Shown here: piece by piece, positions 17,626 to 26,969 of the stretch | How positions within the stretch are numbered: position 1 is the stretch's first letter | How the letters are laid out: each line of letters opens with the position of its first letter | The notes under the pieces: generated by a model | The model's input: the letters and a program-made list of their open reading frames with translations, nothing else | The model's database searches: none | What the model was told of the DNA's origin: nothing | Assembly: GCA_017540605.1 (NCBI GenBank) | Contig: JAFYAS010000040.1 | Span: forward strand, 1-64,000 | Origin: Lachnospiraceae bacterium | Lineage (GTDB): Bacteria > Bacillota > Clostridia > Lachnospirales > Lachnospiraceae | Length of the DNA stretch: 64,000 bases | Reading direction: 5' to 3' | Translations under genes and position numbers: made by a program

Positions 17626-20600
17626 ATGAGATTAAAAAAGCTGTTAAAGGATTATGTGGATTTTATAAAGAACCCTGAGAATGATTTCAATGAACGGGTT
17701 TATCTTTTGCTCACATTTGTTTCGGAAATCTCCGTTTTTTGTGGTCTTGTGGGAGACATTGTTACCGGAGAGGATATCAAGGAGATACTTGTTATTATTG
17801 CAACTTTATTTGCTGTTCCAATAGTATCTTTGGTCACGCTCTATAAGAAAAAGGTTCATTTTGCTATTAGATTTATAGCTACAAGCCTGGTCTTTGTTAT
17901 ACTTCCGGCACTCTTTTTCTTCGGAGGAGGAGTCGAAGGCGGAGGTGTACTCTGGTTTGTGTTTGCCTTTTTGTATGTTGGACTGGTTATGTCGGGAAGA
18001 GGCCGTACTCTTATGTTTGCGGCTATCTTTTTCCTGTGTCTTGCCTGTTATCTGATCCAATATAATTATCCTTCGTTGGTTGTAGAGCATTCAAGGTCTA
18101 TGTTCTTTACAGATTCCTTTATATCGGTCATATTGATAGGTATCGTAGGGTTTTATATGACATGGTCTCAAAATCAGCTCTTTACCGCTGAGAATGAGCG
18201 TGCCAGAAAAGAAACCGAGAGGGCTGAGGAGCTTACCAGAGCTCAGAACAGATTTTTCTCAAGCATGAGCCATGAGATCAGAACTCCCATCAATTCGATC
18301 CTTGGACTCAATGAGCTGATACTCCGCGATGATACTGCTTCCGAAGAAGTGATAAAGGATGCAACCGGTATACAGGGTTCAGGTAAGATGCTTCTCGCTC
18401 TTATCAATGATATCCTTGATTTTTCCAAGATGGAAGCCGGAAGTATGGATCTGGTTCCGGTAGATTATCAGGTGGGGAATATGATCTCCGAGATTGTCAA
18501 TATGATATGGTTGAAGGCTCACGACAAGGGCCTTTCCTTCAATGTAAGCATCGATCCCAAGGTTCCTACAGTTCTTTACGGAGATGAAGTGAGGATCAAG
18601 CAGGTGATCGTAAATCTTCTAAATAATGCGGTAAAATATACTGCAGAAGGAGCCATCGAGCTTCATATCGAGAGTGAGAATAAGAGTGAAAAGCTCACAA
18701 GTTTATCCATATCCGTAACTGATACCGGTATGGGGATCAAGAAGGAAGCTCTCCCTGATCTTTTTGATGCATTCAAGCGCGTGGATGAAGAAAAAAACAG
18801 GTACATAGAAGGAACAGGACTGGGACTGTCTATTGTGAAGCAGATCGTAGAGCTGATGGGTGGAAATATATCAGTCAACAGCGTATATGGTGAGGGGTCA
18901 ACCTTTACTGTGACGGTAGATCAGGGAATCACCGATATCAGTCAGATCGGTGAGCTCTCAATCCACAATCAGTTAACTGTAAAGAGAAACAGATATGAGA
19001 GCAGCTTCAAGGCTCATGATGCGAAGATCCTCATAGTTGATGACAATGAAATGAATCTAGAGGTTGAGAAAAAGCTTCTTTCTGAGACCGGCCTTGAGAT
19101 CGATACCGCGCTTAGTGGAAGAGATGCGTTAAAGCTTGCCATAGAGACTCAATACGATGTGATACTTATGGATCATCTGATGCCGGAGATGGATGGTATA
19201 GAATGTTTGAAGGCTGTGAGAGAGCAATCCGGCGGTTTAAACAGAACCACTCCGGTTATAGTTCTTACGGCAAATGCGGGTAGTGACAACAGAGAGCTAT
19301 ATACACGTTCCGGCTTTGATGGCTATCTGGTGAAGCCTGTATCAGGTGAAGCGCTAGAGGAGACTCTGACAAAGTATATCTCAAGAGATAAGCTTATCAT
19401 CTCAAGTAAGATGCTCAGGATGAAAGAGGATATTAATACCACGGCTGGTTATGCGAGAAAGGCTGATGTGATCATTACATCTACAAGTATGTGTGATCTT
19501 CCGGATACAATAATAAAAAAACTTGGTATTCCCATTCTTCCATTCCTTATCCGTACAGATGAGGGTGTATTTAAGGATGGCGTACAGATGGATTCAGATG
19601 AGCTGATCCGCTATATCTTGGATGGTGGAAATGCTGTTTCATCACCTCCAACAGTAAAAGAATATACAGATTTCTTTGCAAATGCGCTTAAAAAGGCCCA
19701 TCAGCTGATACATATTTCAATCACCTCCGGTATGAGTGATGATTATGACATAGCTTTAGAGGCTGCAAAATCCTTTGATAATGTGATCATTATCAATTCG
19801 GAAAGCCTGTCATCGGCAACAGGTATTCTTGTATTGATAGCCGAAAGACTGGCATCTCAGGGTGTTCATGTGGATGATATAGTTCGTGAACTGAATGAGA
19901 TCAAACATCGCTTAAGGTGTAGCTTTGTGATCGATACTACCGAGCATATGGCAAAGAAGGGCCTTATAAATCAGAGGTTAAACAGATTGGCAAAGGCCTT
20001 GAGTATTCATCCTGCTTTATGCTTCAAGGATGATAAGGCAGGTATAGGCGGGGCGTGGATAGGTAACAAGAAGAGAATATACAAGAAGTACATACATAAG
20101 GCGTTCCCTGTTGATATCATCCCTGACCAGGAGGTTGTGTTCATCACCTATGCGGATATTCCTTATGATACTCTTTTATGGATAAAAGAGGAGGTTTCAA
20201 AGAACGCCTACTTTGAGCATGTGGTATTTCAACAGGCATCGGCGGCCATTTCTTCAAACTGTGGTCCCGGTTCGCTGGGTATCATTTACTTTGTAAAATC
20301 AAACAAGAATTACAATATCGGTGCCTTGGTAGAAGAGGTTAAGGATATAAATGACAGCTTTGATGAGGCTTTGGAGGATCATGTTGAGCTGCATGAGGAT
20401 CAGCTTCCTGATAATACGGAGGATGAAATTGCAGAAGATATAACTGTGGAAGAAAAAGAGCTTCCCTGGTATAAGCAGATTGATTGTATTGATGGAGATA
20501 TAGCTATCACCAACAGCGGATCGGAGGATGAATTTAAGACTGTTTTAAAGATATTCTATGACTCTGCTTCTGATAAGACTGCTGAGCTTTCCGGATTTTT

Positions 20601-21042
20601 CAATGCGGCCGATTGGGGAAATTATACTATCAAGATCCATGCTTTAAAGAGCTCGGCAAAGCTTATCGGGGCCATGGAGCTTGCCGAAAAAGCACAGCTT
20701 CTTGAGAATGCGGGCAAGGAGAATAATATCGACTACATCAAAGAGAACTATGAATTATTTATGAGTGATTACAATGCGCTTATAGATGAACTTTCAGGTC
20801 TCTTTGTATCCACAGAATCTGAAGCCTCGGATAACCGTCCGGTTGCTGATGAATTCATGATGGAAAGCGTCTATGAGGGACTTAGGGAAGCTGCTGAAAA
20901 TATGGACTGCGATATGATCGGAGAGATTCTTTCAGAGCTTTCTGAATATGCTATACCCGAGAGTGAAAAAGAAAAGTATGATGCCATAACTGAAAAAGCC
21001 GGCAAGTATGATTATGATGGAATTTTAGAATTGCTGGGGTAG
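17626..21042 (+). CDS. Hybrid histidine kinase with an embedded DegV-family domain and Hpt
   Basis: A 1138-aa kinase. Residues about 20-190 hold about six membrane segments. HisKA has H216 (SMSHEIRTPINSILG), the ATPase has NLLNNAVKYTAEG, DTGMGI and GTGLGL, and the receiver has D516 in ILMDHLMPEMDG. Residues about 613-890 are not a signalling module but match the DegV fatty-acid-binding fold in order: SMCDLPDTIIKKLGIPILPF, DGVQMDSDELI, SSPPTVKEY, ISITSGMSDDY, NSESLSSATGI, then a C-terminal subdomain. The usual SGTYxSA lipid-head motif is diverged. An Hpt domain with H1005 (IHALKSSAK) and the shared C-terminal module (ENMDCDMIGEIL...) follow. Plausible role: coupling the relay to a fatty acid or lipid (inference). 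Confidence 0.9.
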   Translation: MRLKKLLKDYVDFIKNPENDFNERVYLLLTFVSEISVFCGLVGDIVTGEDIKEILVIIATLFAVPIVSLVTLYKKKVHFAIRFIATSLVFVILPALFFFGGGVEGGGVLWFVFAFLYVGLVMSGRGRTLMFAAIFFLCLACYLIQYNYPSLVVEHSRSMFFTDSFISVILIGIVGFYMTWSQNQLFTAENERARKETERAEELTRAQNRFFSSMSHEIRTPINSILGLNELILRDDTASEEVIKDATGIQGSGKMLLALINDILDFSKMEAGSMDLVPVDYQVGNMISEIVNMIWLKAHDKGLSFNVSIDPKVPTVLYGDEVRIKQVIVNLLNNAVKYTAEGAIELHIESENKSEKLTSLSISVTDTGMGIKKEALPDLFDAFKRVDEEKNRYIEGTGLGLSIVKQIVELMGGNISVNSVYGEGSTFTVTVDQGITDISQIGELSIHNQLTVKRNRYESSFKAHDAKILIVDDNEMNLEVEKKLLSETGLEIDTALSGRDALKLAIETQYDVILMDHLMPEMDGIECLKAVREQSGGLNRTTPVIVLTANAGSDNRELYTRSGFDGYLVKPVSGEALEETLTKYISRDKLIISSKMLRMKEDINTTAGYARKADVIITSTSMCDLPDTIIKKLGIPILPFLIRTDEGVFKDGVQMDSDELIRYILDGGNAVSSPPTVKEYTDFFANALKKAHQLIHISITSGMSDDYDIALEAAKSFDNVIIINSESLSSATGILVLIAERLASQGVHVDDIVRELNEIKHRLRCSFVIDTTEHMAKKGLINQRLNRLAKALSIHPALCFKDDKAGIGGAWIGNKKRIYKKYIHKAFPVDIIPDQEVVFITYADIPYDTLLWIKEEVSKNAYFEHVVFQQASAAISSNCGPGSLGIIYFVKSNKNYNIGALVEEVKDINDSFDEALEDHVELHEDQLPDNTEDEIAEDITVEEKELPWYKQIDCIDGDIAITNSGSEDEFKTVLKIFYDSASDKTAELSGFFNAADWGNYTIKIHALKSSAKLIGAMELAEKAQLLENAGKENNIDYIKENYELFMSDYNALIDELSGLFVSTESEASDNRPVADEFMMESVYEGLREAAENMDCDMIGEILSELSEYAIPESEKEKYDAITEKAGKYDYDGILELLG

Positions 21043-21045
21043 ATT

Positions 21046-22572
21046 ATGATAGAAAAAATAACCCAAATAAATGATATGGTCAACTCCTTTGCGTGGGGTA
21101 CCTTTGGCCTTGTTCTTTTGCTTGGAACAGGTCTTATTCTCTCTGTCATCACAGGTTTTTTTCAAGTGTCCCATGTGGTGCATTGGGTGAAGCGAACCTT
21201 CGGTATCATGAACGGAGAGGGCAGGATCATCAATGATGCGGGAGCCCTTTCGCAGGTTCGCGCTTTTTGTACTGCACTATGTGCAACCATCGGAACCGGT
21301 AATATCGCCGGAGTATCCACAGCTATATGCGTAGGCGGCCCCGGAGCAGTATTCTGGATGTGGGTAGCTGCATTTTTCGGTATGATGGTCAAATATTCGG
21401 AGAATGTTCTTGGTATATACTATAGACGAAGAAATACCGAGGGTGCCTGGTCGGGCGGTCCTATGTATTATCTTCGTGATGGCCTTGGATCGAAAAAGCA
21501 CTGCAAAAAGATTGGAAGTTTTTTAGCTTTTTTGTTCTGCTTATTTACTGCCCTTGCATCCTTCGGAATCGGTAATATGAGTCAGATCAATAAGATAGTG
21601 ATCAACTTCGGCGAGACTTTCTTATCGGGAGTAGATAAAGGAGAGTTTTTGGGGCAGTCGAAGATTAATTGGATCATTGGTTTTATACTCATGATTGCTG
21701 TTGCTGTGATCATTCTCGGTGGTTTTAGAAGACTTGCTGCCGTATCTGAAAAGCTGATACCATTTATGTGTATAACATATGTGATGGGGTGTATCGTAGT
21801 GATCATCCTGAATATTGGAAGTATTCCAGCGATCTTTGCCTCGATCTTTAAATTTGCCATGGGTCCCGAGGCTGTCGCCGGGGGAGCCTCGGGAACGGCG
21901 GTGAATCTTGCTTTCAATACCATCAAGAATGGATGCAAGAGAGGTGTATTCTCAAACGAAGCGGGACTTGGATCTTCAGTAATGGTCCACAGCAATACCT
22001 GCGCCAGAGAGCCTGTAAAGCAGGGACTTTGGGGTATCGCTGAGGTGTTCCTTGACACTATGGTCATTTGTACCATGACAGCAGTTGTAGTGTTGGGATC
22101 AGGTGATATAGATCTTTCAACTGGCTCGATCCACGAAGGAACTAATGATGCGACCCTTGTAGCCAAAGCTTTCGGAGCATGTCTTGGAAAGCCGGGAGAG
22201 TGGTTTGTGGTAGCTGCCATTACGCTGTTTGCATTTACTACCGTTATGGGCTGGTCCTATTATGGAGCTAAGGCAGTAGAGTATATTTTGGGAGTAAAGG
22301 CGGCTAAGCTATATCGTGTAGTGTTTATTCTTCTCATTATATTCGGAGCTGTGATGGAATCGAACCTCGCCTGGGATATATCGGATACCTTCAACGGTCT
22401 GATGATGATACCGAATCTGATAGGAGTACTTAGCCTTGCTCCTCTTATCATAAAGCTAACAAAAAATTATGCAGACAGAAGGATCAGAGGAAAGGAAATA
22501 GAGCCTATGCTCTCGTTTGACCCAGACATCCAAAGAGAGGCAATGAGAGCCATAAAGAAGGGGGTAGATTAG
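21046..22572 (+). CDS. Sodium:alanine symporter family (AGCS) amino-acid carrier
   Basis: A 508-aa integral membrane protein of the AGCS family, which imports alanine, glycine or related amino acids with sodium or protons. Characteristic stretches include GTGLILSVITGFFQ, CATIGTGNIAGVSTAI (the family's substrate and ion region), GGPMYYLRDGLG, FSNEAGLGSS and TTVMGWSYYGAKAVEYI. About ten membrane segments are evident. It starts three bases after the DegV kinase gene stops and is five bases from the next kinase gene, so it is an integral member of the signalling operon. It may supply, or sense together with the kinases, an amino-acid signal (inference). Confidence 0.93.
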   Translation: MIEKITQINDMVNSFAWGTFGLVLLLGTGLILSVITGFFQVSHVVHWVKRTFGIMNGEGRIINDAGALSQVRAFCTALCATIGTGNIAGVSTAICVGGPGAVFWMWVAAFFGMMVKYSENVLGIYYRRRNTEGAWSGGPMYYLRDGLGSKKHCKKIGSFLAFLFCLFTALASFGIGNMSQINKIVINFGETFLSGVDKGEFLGQSKINWIIGFILMIAVAVIILGGFRRLAAVSEKLIPFMCITYVMGCIVVIILNIGSIPAIFASIFKFAMGPEAVAGGASGTAVNLAFNTIKNGCKRGVFSNEAGLGSSVMVHSNTCAREPVKQGLWGIAEVFLDTMVICTMTAVVVLGSGDIDLSTGSIHEGTNDATLVAKAFGACLGKPGEWFVVAAITLFAFTTVMGWSYYGAKAVEYILGVKAAKLYRVVFILLIIFGAVMESNLAWDISDTFNGLMMIPNLIGVLSLAPLIIKLTKNYADRRIRGKEIEPMLSFDPDIQREAMRAIKKGVD

Positions 22573-22576
22573 TATT

Positions 22577-25060
22577 ATGAGTAATGGAGAAAAGATCATA
22601 GTACAAAAGAATATATCGGATTTCGACAGCTTTCTTGACGAGAACCGAAGGATGATAAATGAGCAGCTAAACAAAGTAATGCTCTGGTGTATATTGGCGG
22701 GACCTTTTATCGCTGTAGCCGTAACGTTCAATCTGTTTCAGGGAGTAACCTATTTTACGGCACTATTTATTTCCGCCTTTATGGGAAGTTTGACCCTTAT
22801 TCACAGAGTGCTCTTAAAAAAGCATGCCACATCCCTGCTTACCGGTATCATAACATTTGTGGCTATCGATGTGCTTTTGGTAGTTATGGACAGTGCACAT
22901 CTGACCATATATATATCCTGGTTTTTGATACCTCTTTTGGCACTACAGTTTTGTGATTTCAAGATATATACACTTTCTGTGGCCATCAATTATTGTTTTA
23001 TGGTATTTGCCACATGGAATATGTCTTCGTATTTTGCGGAAAGAAGAAATGATGTAGCGACCCCTTTTGCTTATTTTGCAAGCCGTCTCGGAGGTCTTAC
23101 CATAGAGACTATCGTTATGATCGCTGCTGGCTTTAGCCTTTGCAAGATCATGTCCAATCATTACAAGAGTCTTATTGAACAATATAAGGTTTTAACAGAA
23201 GAGAAGGAGAGAAGCTTAAAACTGAAGAACGAGTCGGATAGAGCCAGAGCTGCGAGCGAAGCAAAGTCTGCATTTCTTTCCAATATGTCACATGAGATCA
23301 GAACCCCTATAAATGCTGTTCTTGGTATGAATGAGATGATACTTCGTGAATCGGAGGATAGCAATATCATTACCTATTCCGAGAGCATCAAGATCGCGGG
23401 AAATACTCTTTTGGCGCTGATAAATGATATACTTGATTTTTCAAGGATAGAGGCCGGAAAGATCGAGATCATAGAGGTTGATTATGACCTTTCATCTGTG
23501 ATCAACGATCTTGTGAATATGGTCCAGACAAGAGCAGATGAGAAGGGACTTTTGCTTAAGCTGAACTTTGATAAGGATCTGCCGAAGCTTTTACATGGTG
23601 ATGAGGTGAGGGTAAAACAGGTCATAGCCAATATCCTTACAAATGCTGTAAAATATACCGAAAAAGGTAGTGTTTCATTTTCCATGGGCTTTGAAAAGAT
23701 CTTTACGGATCCGGAGCATGTGATGATCAATGTGTCCGTGAAGGATACAGGTATCGGAATAAAAGAAGAGGATATGGATAAGCTCTTCTCTGAATTTGAG
23801 CGTTTGGACGAGCAAAGGAACAGAAATATCGAAGGAACCGGCCTTGGTATGAGTATCACCAGAGAATTCTTAAAGATGATGGGATCGTCTCTTGAGGTAT
23901 CAAGTGTCTACGGCGAGGGTTCTGAGTTCTCATTTTCCATAAAGCAACGTGTTGTTAAATGGGAGGTATTGGGAGACTATGAGAAGGCCTACAAGGAGCT
24001 TGTGAGAGGACAGAAGAAGTACAAAGAGAAATTCACTGCTCCCAATGCACATATCCTTGTGGTAGATGACAATACCATGAACCTGATGGTATTTAAAAGC
24101 CTTTTAAAGAGAACTAAGCTAAAGGTGGATATGGCTGAGAGTGGTGATGAAGGATTGTCGCTAGCTTACGACAGTAAGTATGATATGATCTTCCTTGATC
24201 ATATGATGCCCGGAAAGGATGGCATAGAGACACTAAATGAGATGCGAGCTCAGAAGAACAACCCGAATCACGACACACCTACGGTTTGCCTGACTGCCAA
24301 TGCCATTTCCGGAGCCAGAGAGTATTATATGACAGCCGGCTTTGATGATTATCTCACAAAGCCAATAGATGCGGAGCAGCTTGAGGAAATGCTGATGAAA
24401 TATCTTCCTGATGAGAAGGTGGAGGAGTCTTTGGAGGATGATGCAGTAGAACAAACGGATGATACTTTAAAACTCCAATTATTGGAACCTCTAAAGGATG
24501 AGGAATGGATAGATATTGATACCGGTATTGCTTACAGTGGTAATATAGATTCCTATATGCCATTACTTAAGATATTCTATACAACACTTGAAGATAAGGC
24601 AAATGAGATAGAAGGTTTTTATGCAGAGGATGATATCAAAAATTATACCATCAGGGTGCACGCTCTAAAAAGCTCCGCAAGGATCATAGGAGCAATGGAA
24701 TTCGGTGAAGAGGCCCAACAGCTTGAGGATGCGGGAAAGAGAGAGGATATCACATATATAAAAGAGCATCACGATCATTTTATGCAGACATTTTTAAGTT
24801 TCAAGGCTCCCTTGTCAGAGGTGTTTAAAGAAAGTGAGACTGATAAGCCCGAGGCGGATAAAGAGCTTATGAAGGATGTTCTTGAAGAGATAAAGGCAGC
24901 GGCTGATGATATGGATTGCGACAGGATCGAGGCTGTGTTCTCAGAGATGAAGGATTATAGTATTCCTTCGGAATACAAAGATTTATGGAATACTGTAAAT
25001 GAGGCAGCAACGCAGTTTGATTACGAGAAAATTGTTGAATGTATAGAGGAAAAGAACTAA
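22577..25060 (+). CDS. Hybrid sensor histidine kinase: multi-TM, HisKA-HATPase-REC-Hpt
   Basis: An 827-aa kinase. Residues about 30-195 contain about six membrane segments. HisKA has H239 in NMSHEIRTPINAVLG, nearly identical to the dCache kinase in this operon, which points to duplication. The ATPase has NILTNAVKYTEKG, DTGIGI and GTGLGM. The receiver has D541 in IFLDHMMPGKDG and the Hpt domain has H695 in VHALKSSARI. The C-terminal module (ADDMDCDRIEAVF...) is the third copy of the domain shared with the kinases at 12782 and 17626. It follows the symporter after four bases with AGGGGG as its ribosome binding site. Confidence 0.93.
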   Translation: MSNGEKIIVQKNISDFDSFLDENRRMINEQLNKVMLWCILAGPFIAVAVTFNLFQGVTYFTALFISAFMGSLTLIHRVLLKKHATSLLTGIITFVAIDVLLVVMDSAHLTIYISWFLIPLLALQFCDFKIYTLSVAINYCFMVFATWNMSSYFAERRNDVATPFAYFASRLGGLTIETIVMIAAGFSLCKIMSNHYKSLIEQYKVLTEEKERSLKLKNESDRARAASEAKSAFLSNMSHEIRTPINAVLGMNEMILRESEDSNIITYSESIKIAGNTLLALINDILDFSRIEAGKIEIIEVDYDLSSVINDLVNMVQTRADEKGLLLKLNFDKDLPKLLHGDEVRVKQVIANILTNAVKYTEKGSVSFSMGFEKIFTDPEHVMINVSVKDTGIGIKEEDMDKLFSEFERLDEQRNRNIEGTGLGMSITREFLKMMGSSLEVSSVYGEGSEFSFSIKQRVVKWEVLGDYEKAYKELVRGQKKYKEKFTAPNAHILVVDDNTMNLMVFKSLLKRTKLKVDMAESGDEGLSLAYDSKYDMIFLDHMMPGKDGIETLNEMRAQKNNPNHDTPTVCLTANAISGAREYYMTAGFDDYLTKPIDAEQLEEMLMKYLPDEKVEESLEDDAVEQTDDTLKLQLLEPLKDEEWIDIDTGIAYSGNIDSYMPLLKIFYTTLEDKANEIEGFYAEDDIKNYTIRVHALKSSARIIGAMEFGEEAQQLEDAGKREDITYIKEHHDHFMQTFLSFKAPLSEVFKESETDKPEADKELMKDVLEEIKAAADDMDCDRIEAVFSEMKDYSIPSEYKDLWNTVNEAATQFDYEKIVECIEEKN

Positions 25061-25073
25061 GGAGGATATAAAA

Positions 25074-25829
25074 ATGGGTGAAAAGAAAGTAGTTATCCTA
25101 CTGTACCAGATAAGTGTGATAGTAAAGGGAATTGAGAGGAAGCTAAATGAGTCCGGCTATACTGCAATGACTCTTTTGGAGGATTTTGATAAGATATCAT
25201 CACTGGCTGAAGAGACCGACCTTTTTCTTCTCTATCTTCCCGCCGGTATCATGGATGATGAAGCCAAGTGCAGAAATCTTGCAAAGATACTGGAGCTTAT
25301 CAGTGCTAGTAACAGTAAGCTTGTGATCATAGGAGAGAAAAATGATCACTCGGAGATCACCAAACATTATGCTGCTGCAGAGAATTATTCATGGCTTGAT
25401 CGCCCCGTTGATTTCAAAGTGTTAATGAAAACAATTGAAGATACTATAGAGGGATCTATTACCATCGTGCCCAAGAAGAGAGTGCTTATCGTTGATGATG
25501 ATCCTTCCTATGCCGGTATGGTCAGAGAGTGGATAAGGGACAATTATCATGCTGATATAGTGGTCAATGGTATGCAGGCGATCACATTTTTGGTAAAACA
25601 TAAGGTGGATCTTGTGCTTCTTGATTATGAGATGCCTGTGGTGGACGGACCTCAGGTTTTACAGATGCTCAGACAGGAGCCTGATACGGCTCATATCCCT
25701 GTGATATTTTTAACAGGCAACGGAACAAAGGAAGCTGTATCGAGAGTTATGGAGCTAAAGCCGGACGGCTATGTGCTCAAGTCTACCACTAAAGCCGATC
25801 TTTTAGCATATCTAAAGAAAAAACTGTAG
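25074..25829 (+). CDS. Double receiver protein (pseudo-REC + REC), no output domain
   Basis: A 251-aa protein. The N-terminal about 120 residues fold like a receiver but lack the acidic pocket and the phosphoacceptor aspartate. The C-terminal receiver (about 137-251) has DDD, D184 in LVLLDYEMPVVDG, FLTG and a K near the end, so it can be phosphorylated. There is no DNA-binding or enzymatic output, so it resembles CheY/Spo0F-like carriers that take part in a phosphorelay or bind a target protein. AAGGAGGATATAAAA precedes the ATG. It is the last gene of the 18-kb signalling operon and a candidate shared phosphate acceptor for the Hpt domains (inference). Confidence 0.88.
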   Translation: MGEKKVVILLYQISVIVKGIERKLNESGYTAMTLLEDFDKISSLAEETDLFLLYLPAGIMDDEAKCRNLAKILELISASNSKLVIIGEKNDHSEITKHYAAAENYSWLDRPVDFKVLMKTIEDTIEGSITIVPKKRVLIVDDDPSYAGMVREWIRDNYHADIVVNGMQAITFLVKHKVDLVLLDYEMPVVDGPQVLQMLRQEPDTAHIPVIFLTGNGTKEAVSRVMELKPDGYVLKSTTKADLLAYLKKKL

Positions 25830-25897
25830 AGAATTGTTGAAAAGTATGTTACTATTACAGATTGTGTGGGGAAAACAAATAATAAGGAGAAAACAAA

Positions 25898-26929
25898 ATG
25901 GCTTTACATCAGATTAAGAAGGTGCCCACTGCAGAGGAGATCAGGGAGGAGCTTCCTGTAAGCAATGCTTTAGCAGCGCTTAAGAAGGAACGCGATGAAG
26001 AGATCGCGAAGGTATTTACGGGAGAGTCGGATAAGTTCATCATGATCATCGGACCCTGTTCTGCGGACAACGAGGACGCAGTATGTGATTATGTGAACAG
26101 ACTGGCTAAGGTAGCGGAAAAGGTAAAGGATAAGGTCCTCATTATTCCGAGGATCTATACGAATAAGCCCAGGACAACAGGTGCGGGCTACAAGGGAATG
26201 CTCCATCAGCCTGATCCTGAGAGCAAGTCTGATCTTTACGGCGGTATCATCGCCATCAGAAAGATGCATATCAGGGCTATGGCTGAGACAGGACTTACTG
26301 CGGCAGATGAGATGCTTTATTCTGAGAACTGGCCCTATATGGAGGATATACTTTCCTATGTTGCCATAGGTGCCCGTTCAGTAGAGGATCAGCAGCACAG
26401 ACTTACCGCATCAGGTATGGATGTTCCGGTGGGTATGAAGAATCCCACCAGTGGAGATCTTACGGTTATGATGAACTCTTGTCTTGCAGGGCAGTCGAGA
26501 CATACATTTTTATTCTCTGGTTGGGAGACCAAGACAGATGGCAATCCTCTTACTCACTGTATCTTAAGAGGAGCACTTAATAAACACGGACAGTCTATAT
26601 CCAACTATCACTATGAGGATCTTATGCAGCTTACCGATCTTTATGCACAGTTTGACAAGCTTATCAATCCTGCCTGCATAGTTGATGCCAATCACAACAA
26701 TTCAGGAAAGAAATGGGATCAGCAGCCTCGTATCGTGAAGGAGATACTTCACAGCATGCGCCATTCGGAGGATATCAAGAAGCTTGTGAAGGGTGTTATG
26801 GTTGAGAGTTATATTGAGAACGGTTGTCAGAAGATAGGAGAGGGCGTATACGGAAAGTCCATCACTGACCCTTGTCTCGGATGGGAGCTTTCAGAAAAGC
26901 TTATACTTGAGGTAGCGGATCTGCTGTAA
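25898..26929 (+). CDS. aroF: 3-deoxy-7-phosphoheptulonate (DAHP) synthase, class I
   Basis: Condenses phosphoenolpyruvate and erythrose-4-phosphate, the first step of the shikimate pathway to aromatic amino acids. The 343-aa protein matches the AroF/G/H type along its length: IGPCSADNEDAV, PRIYTNKPRTTGAGYKG (the family usually has RxYxEKPRTTxGWKG), GARSVEDQQHR, GMKNPTSGDL, DANHNNSGKK and a terminal ITDPCLGWELSEKLI. The E. coli-type inhibitor specificity cannot be deduced, so the F/G/H letter is provisional. AAGGAG precedes the ATG. No other shikimate gene is nearby; the gene may start its own transcript in the 68-bp gap. Confidence 0.95.
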   Translation: MALHQIKKVPTAEEIREELPVSNALAALKKERDEEIAKVFTGESDKFIMIIGPCSADNEDAVCDYVNRLAKVAEKVKDKVLIIPRIYTNKPRTTGAGYKGMLHQPDPESKSDLYGGIIAIRKMHIRAMAETGLTAADEMLYSENWPYMEDILSYVAIGARSVEDQQHRLTASGMDVPVGMKNPTSGDLTVMMNSCLAGQSRHTFLFSGWETKTDGNPLTHCILRGALNKHGQSISNYHYEDLMQLTDLYAQFDKLINPACIVDANHNNSGKKWDQQPRIVKEILHSMRHSEDIKKLVKGVMVESYIENGCQKIGEGVYGKSITDPCLGWELSEKLILEVADLL

Positions 26930-26969
26930 CTAAATCGCAATATTAGTTTTTATTTAGGAGCAAAAGAAG

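Noticed and set aside
21582-22220. 212-codon minus-strand frame inside the symporter gene
   Set aside because: Antisense shadow of a clear AGCS transporter; no ribosome binding site.
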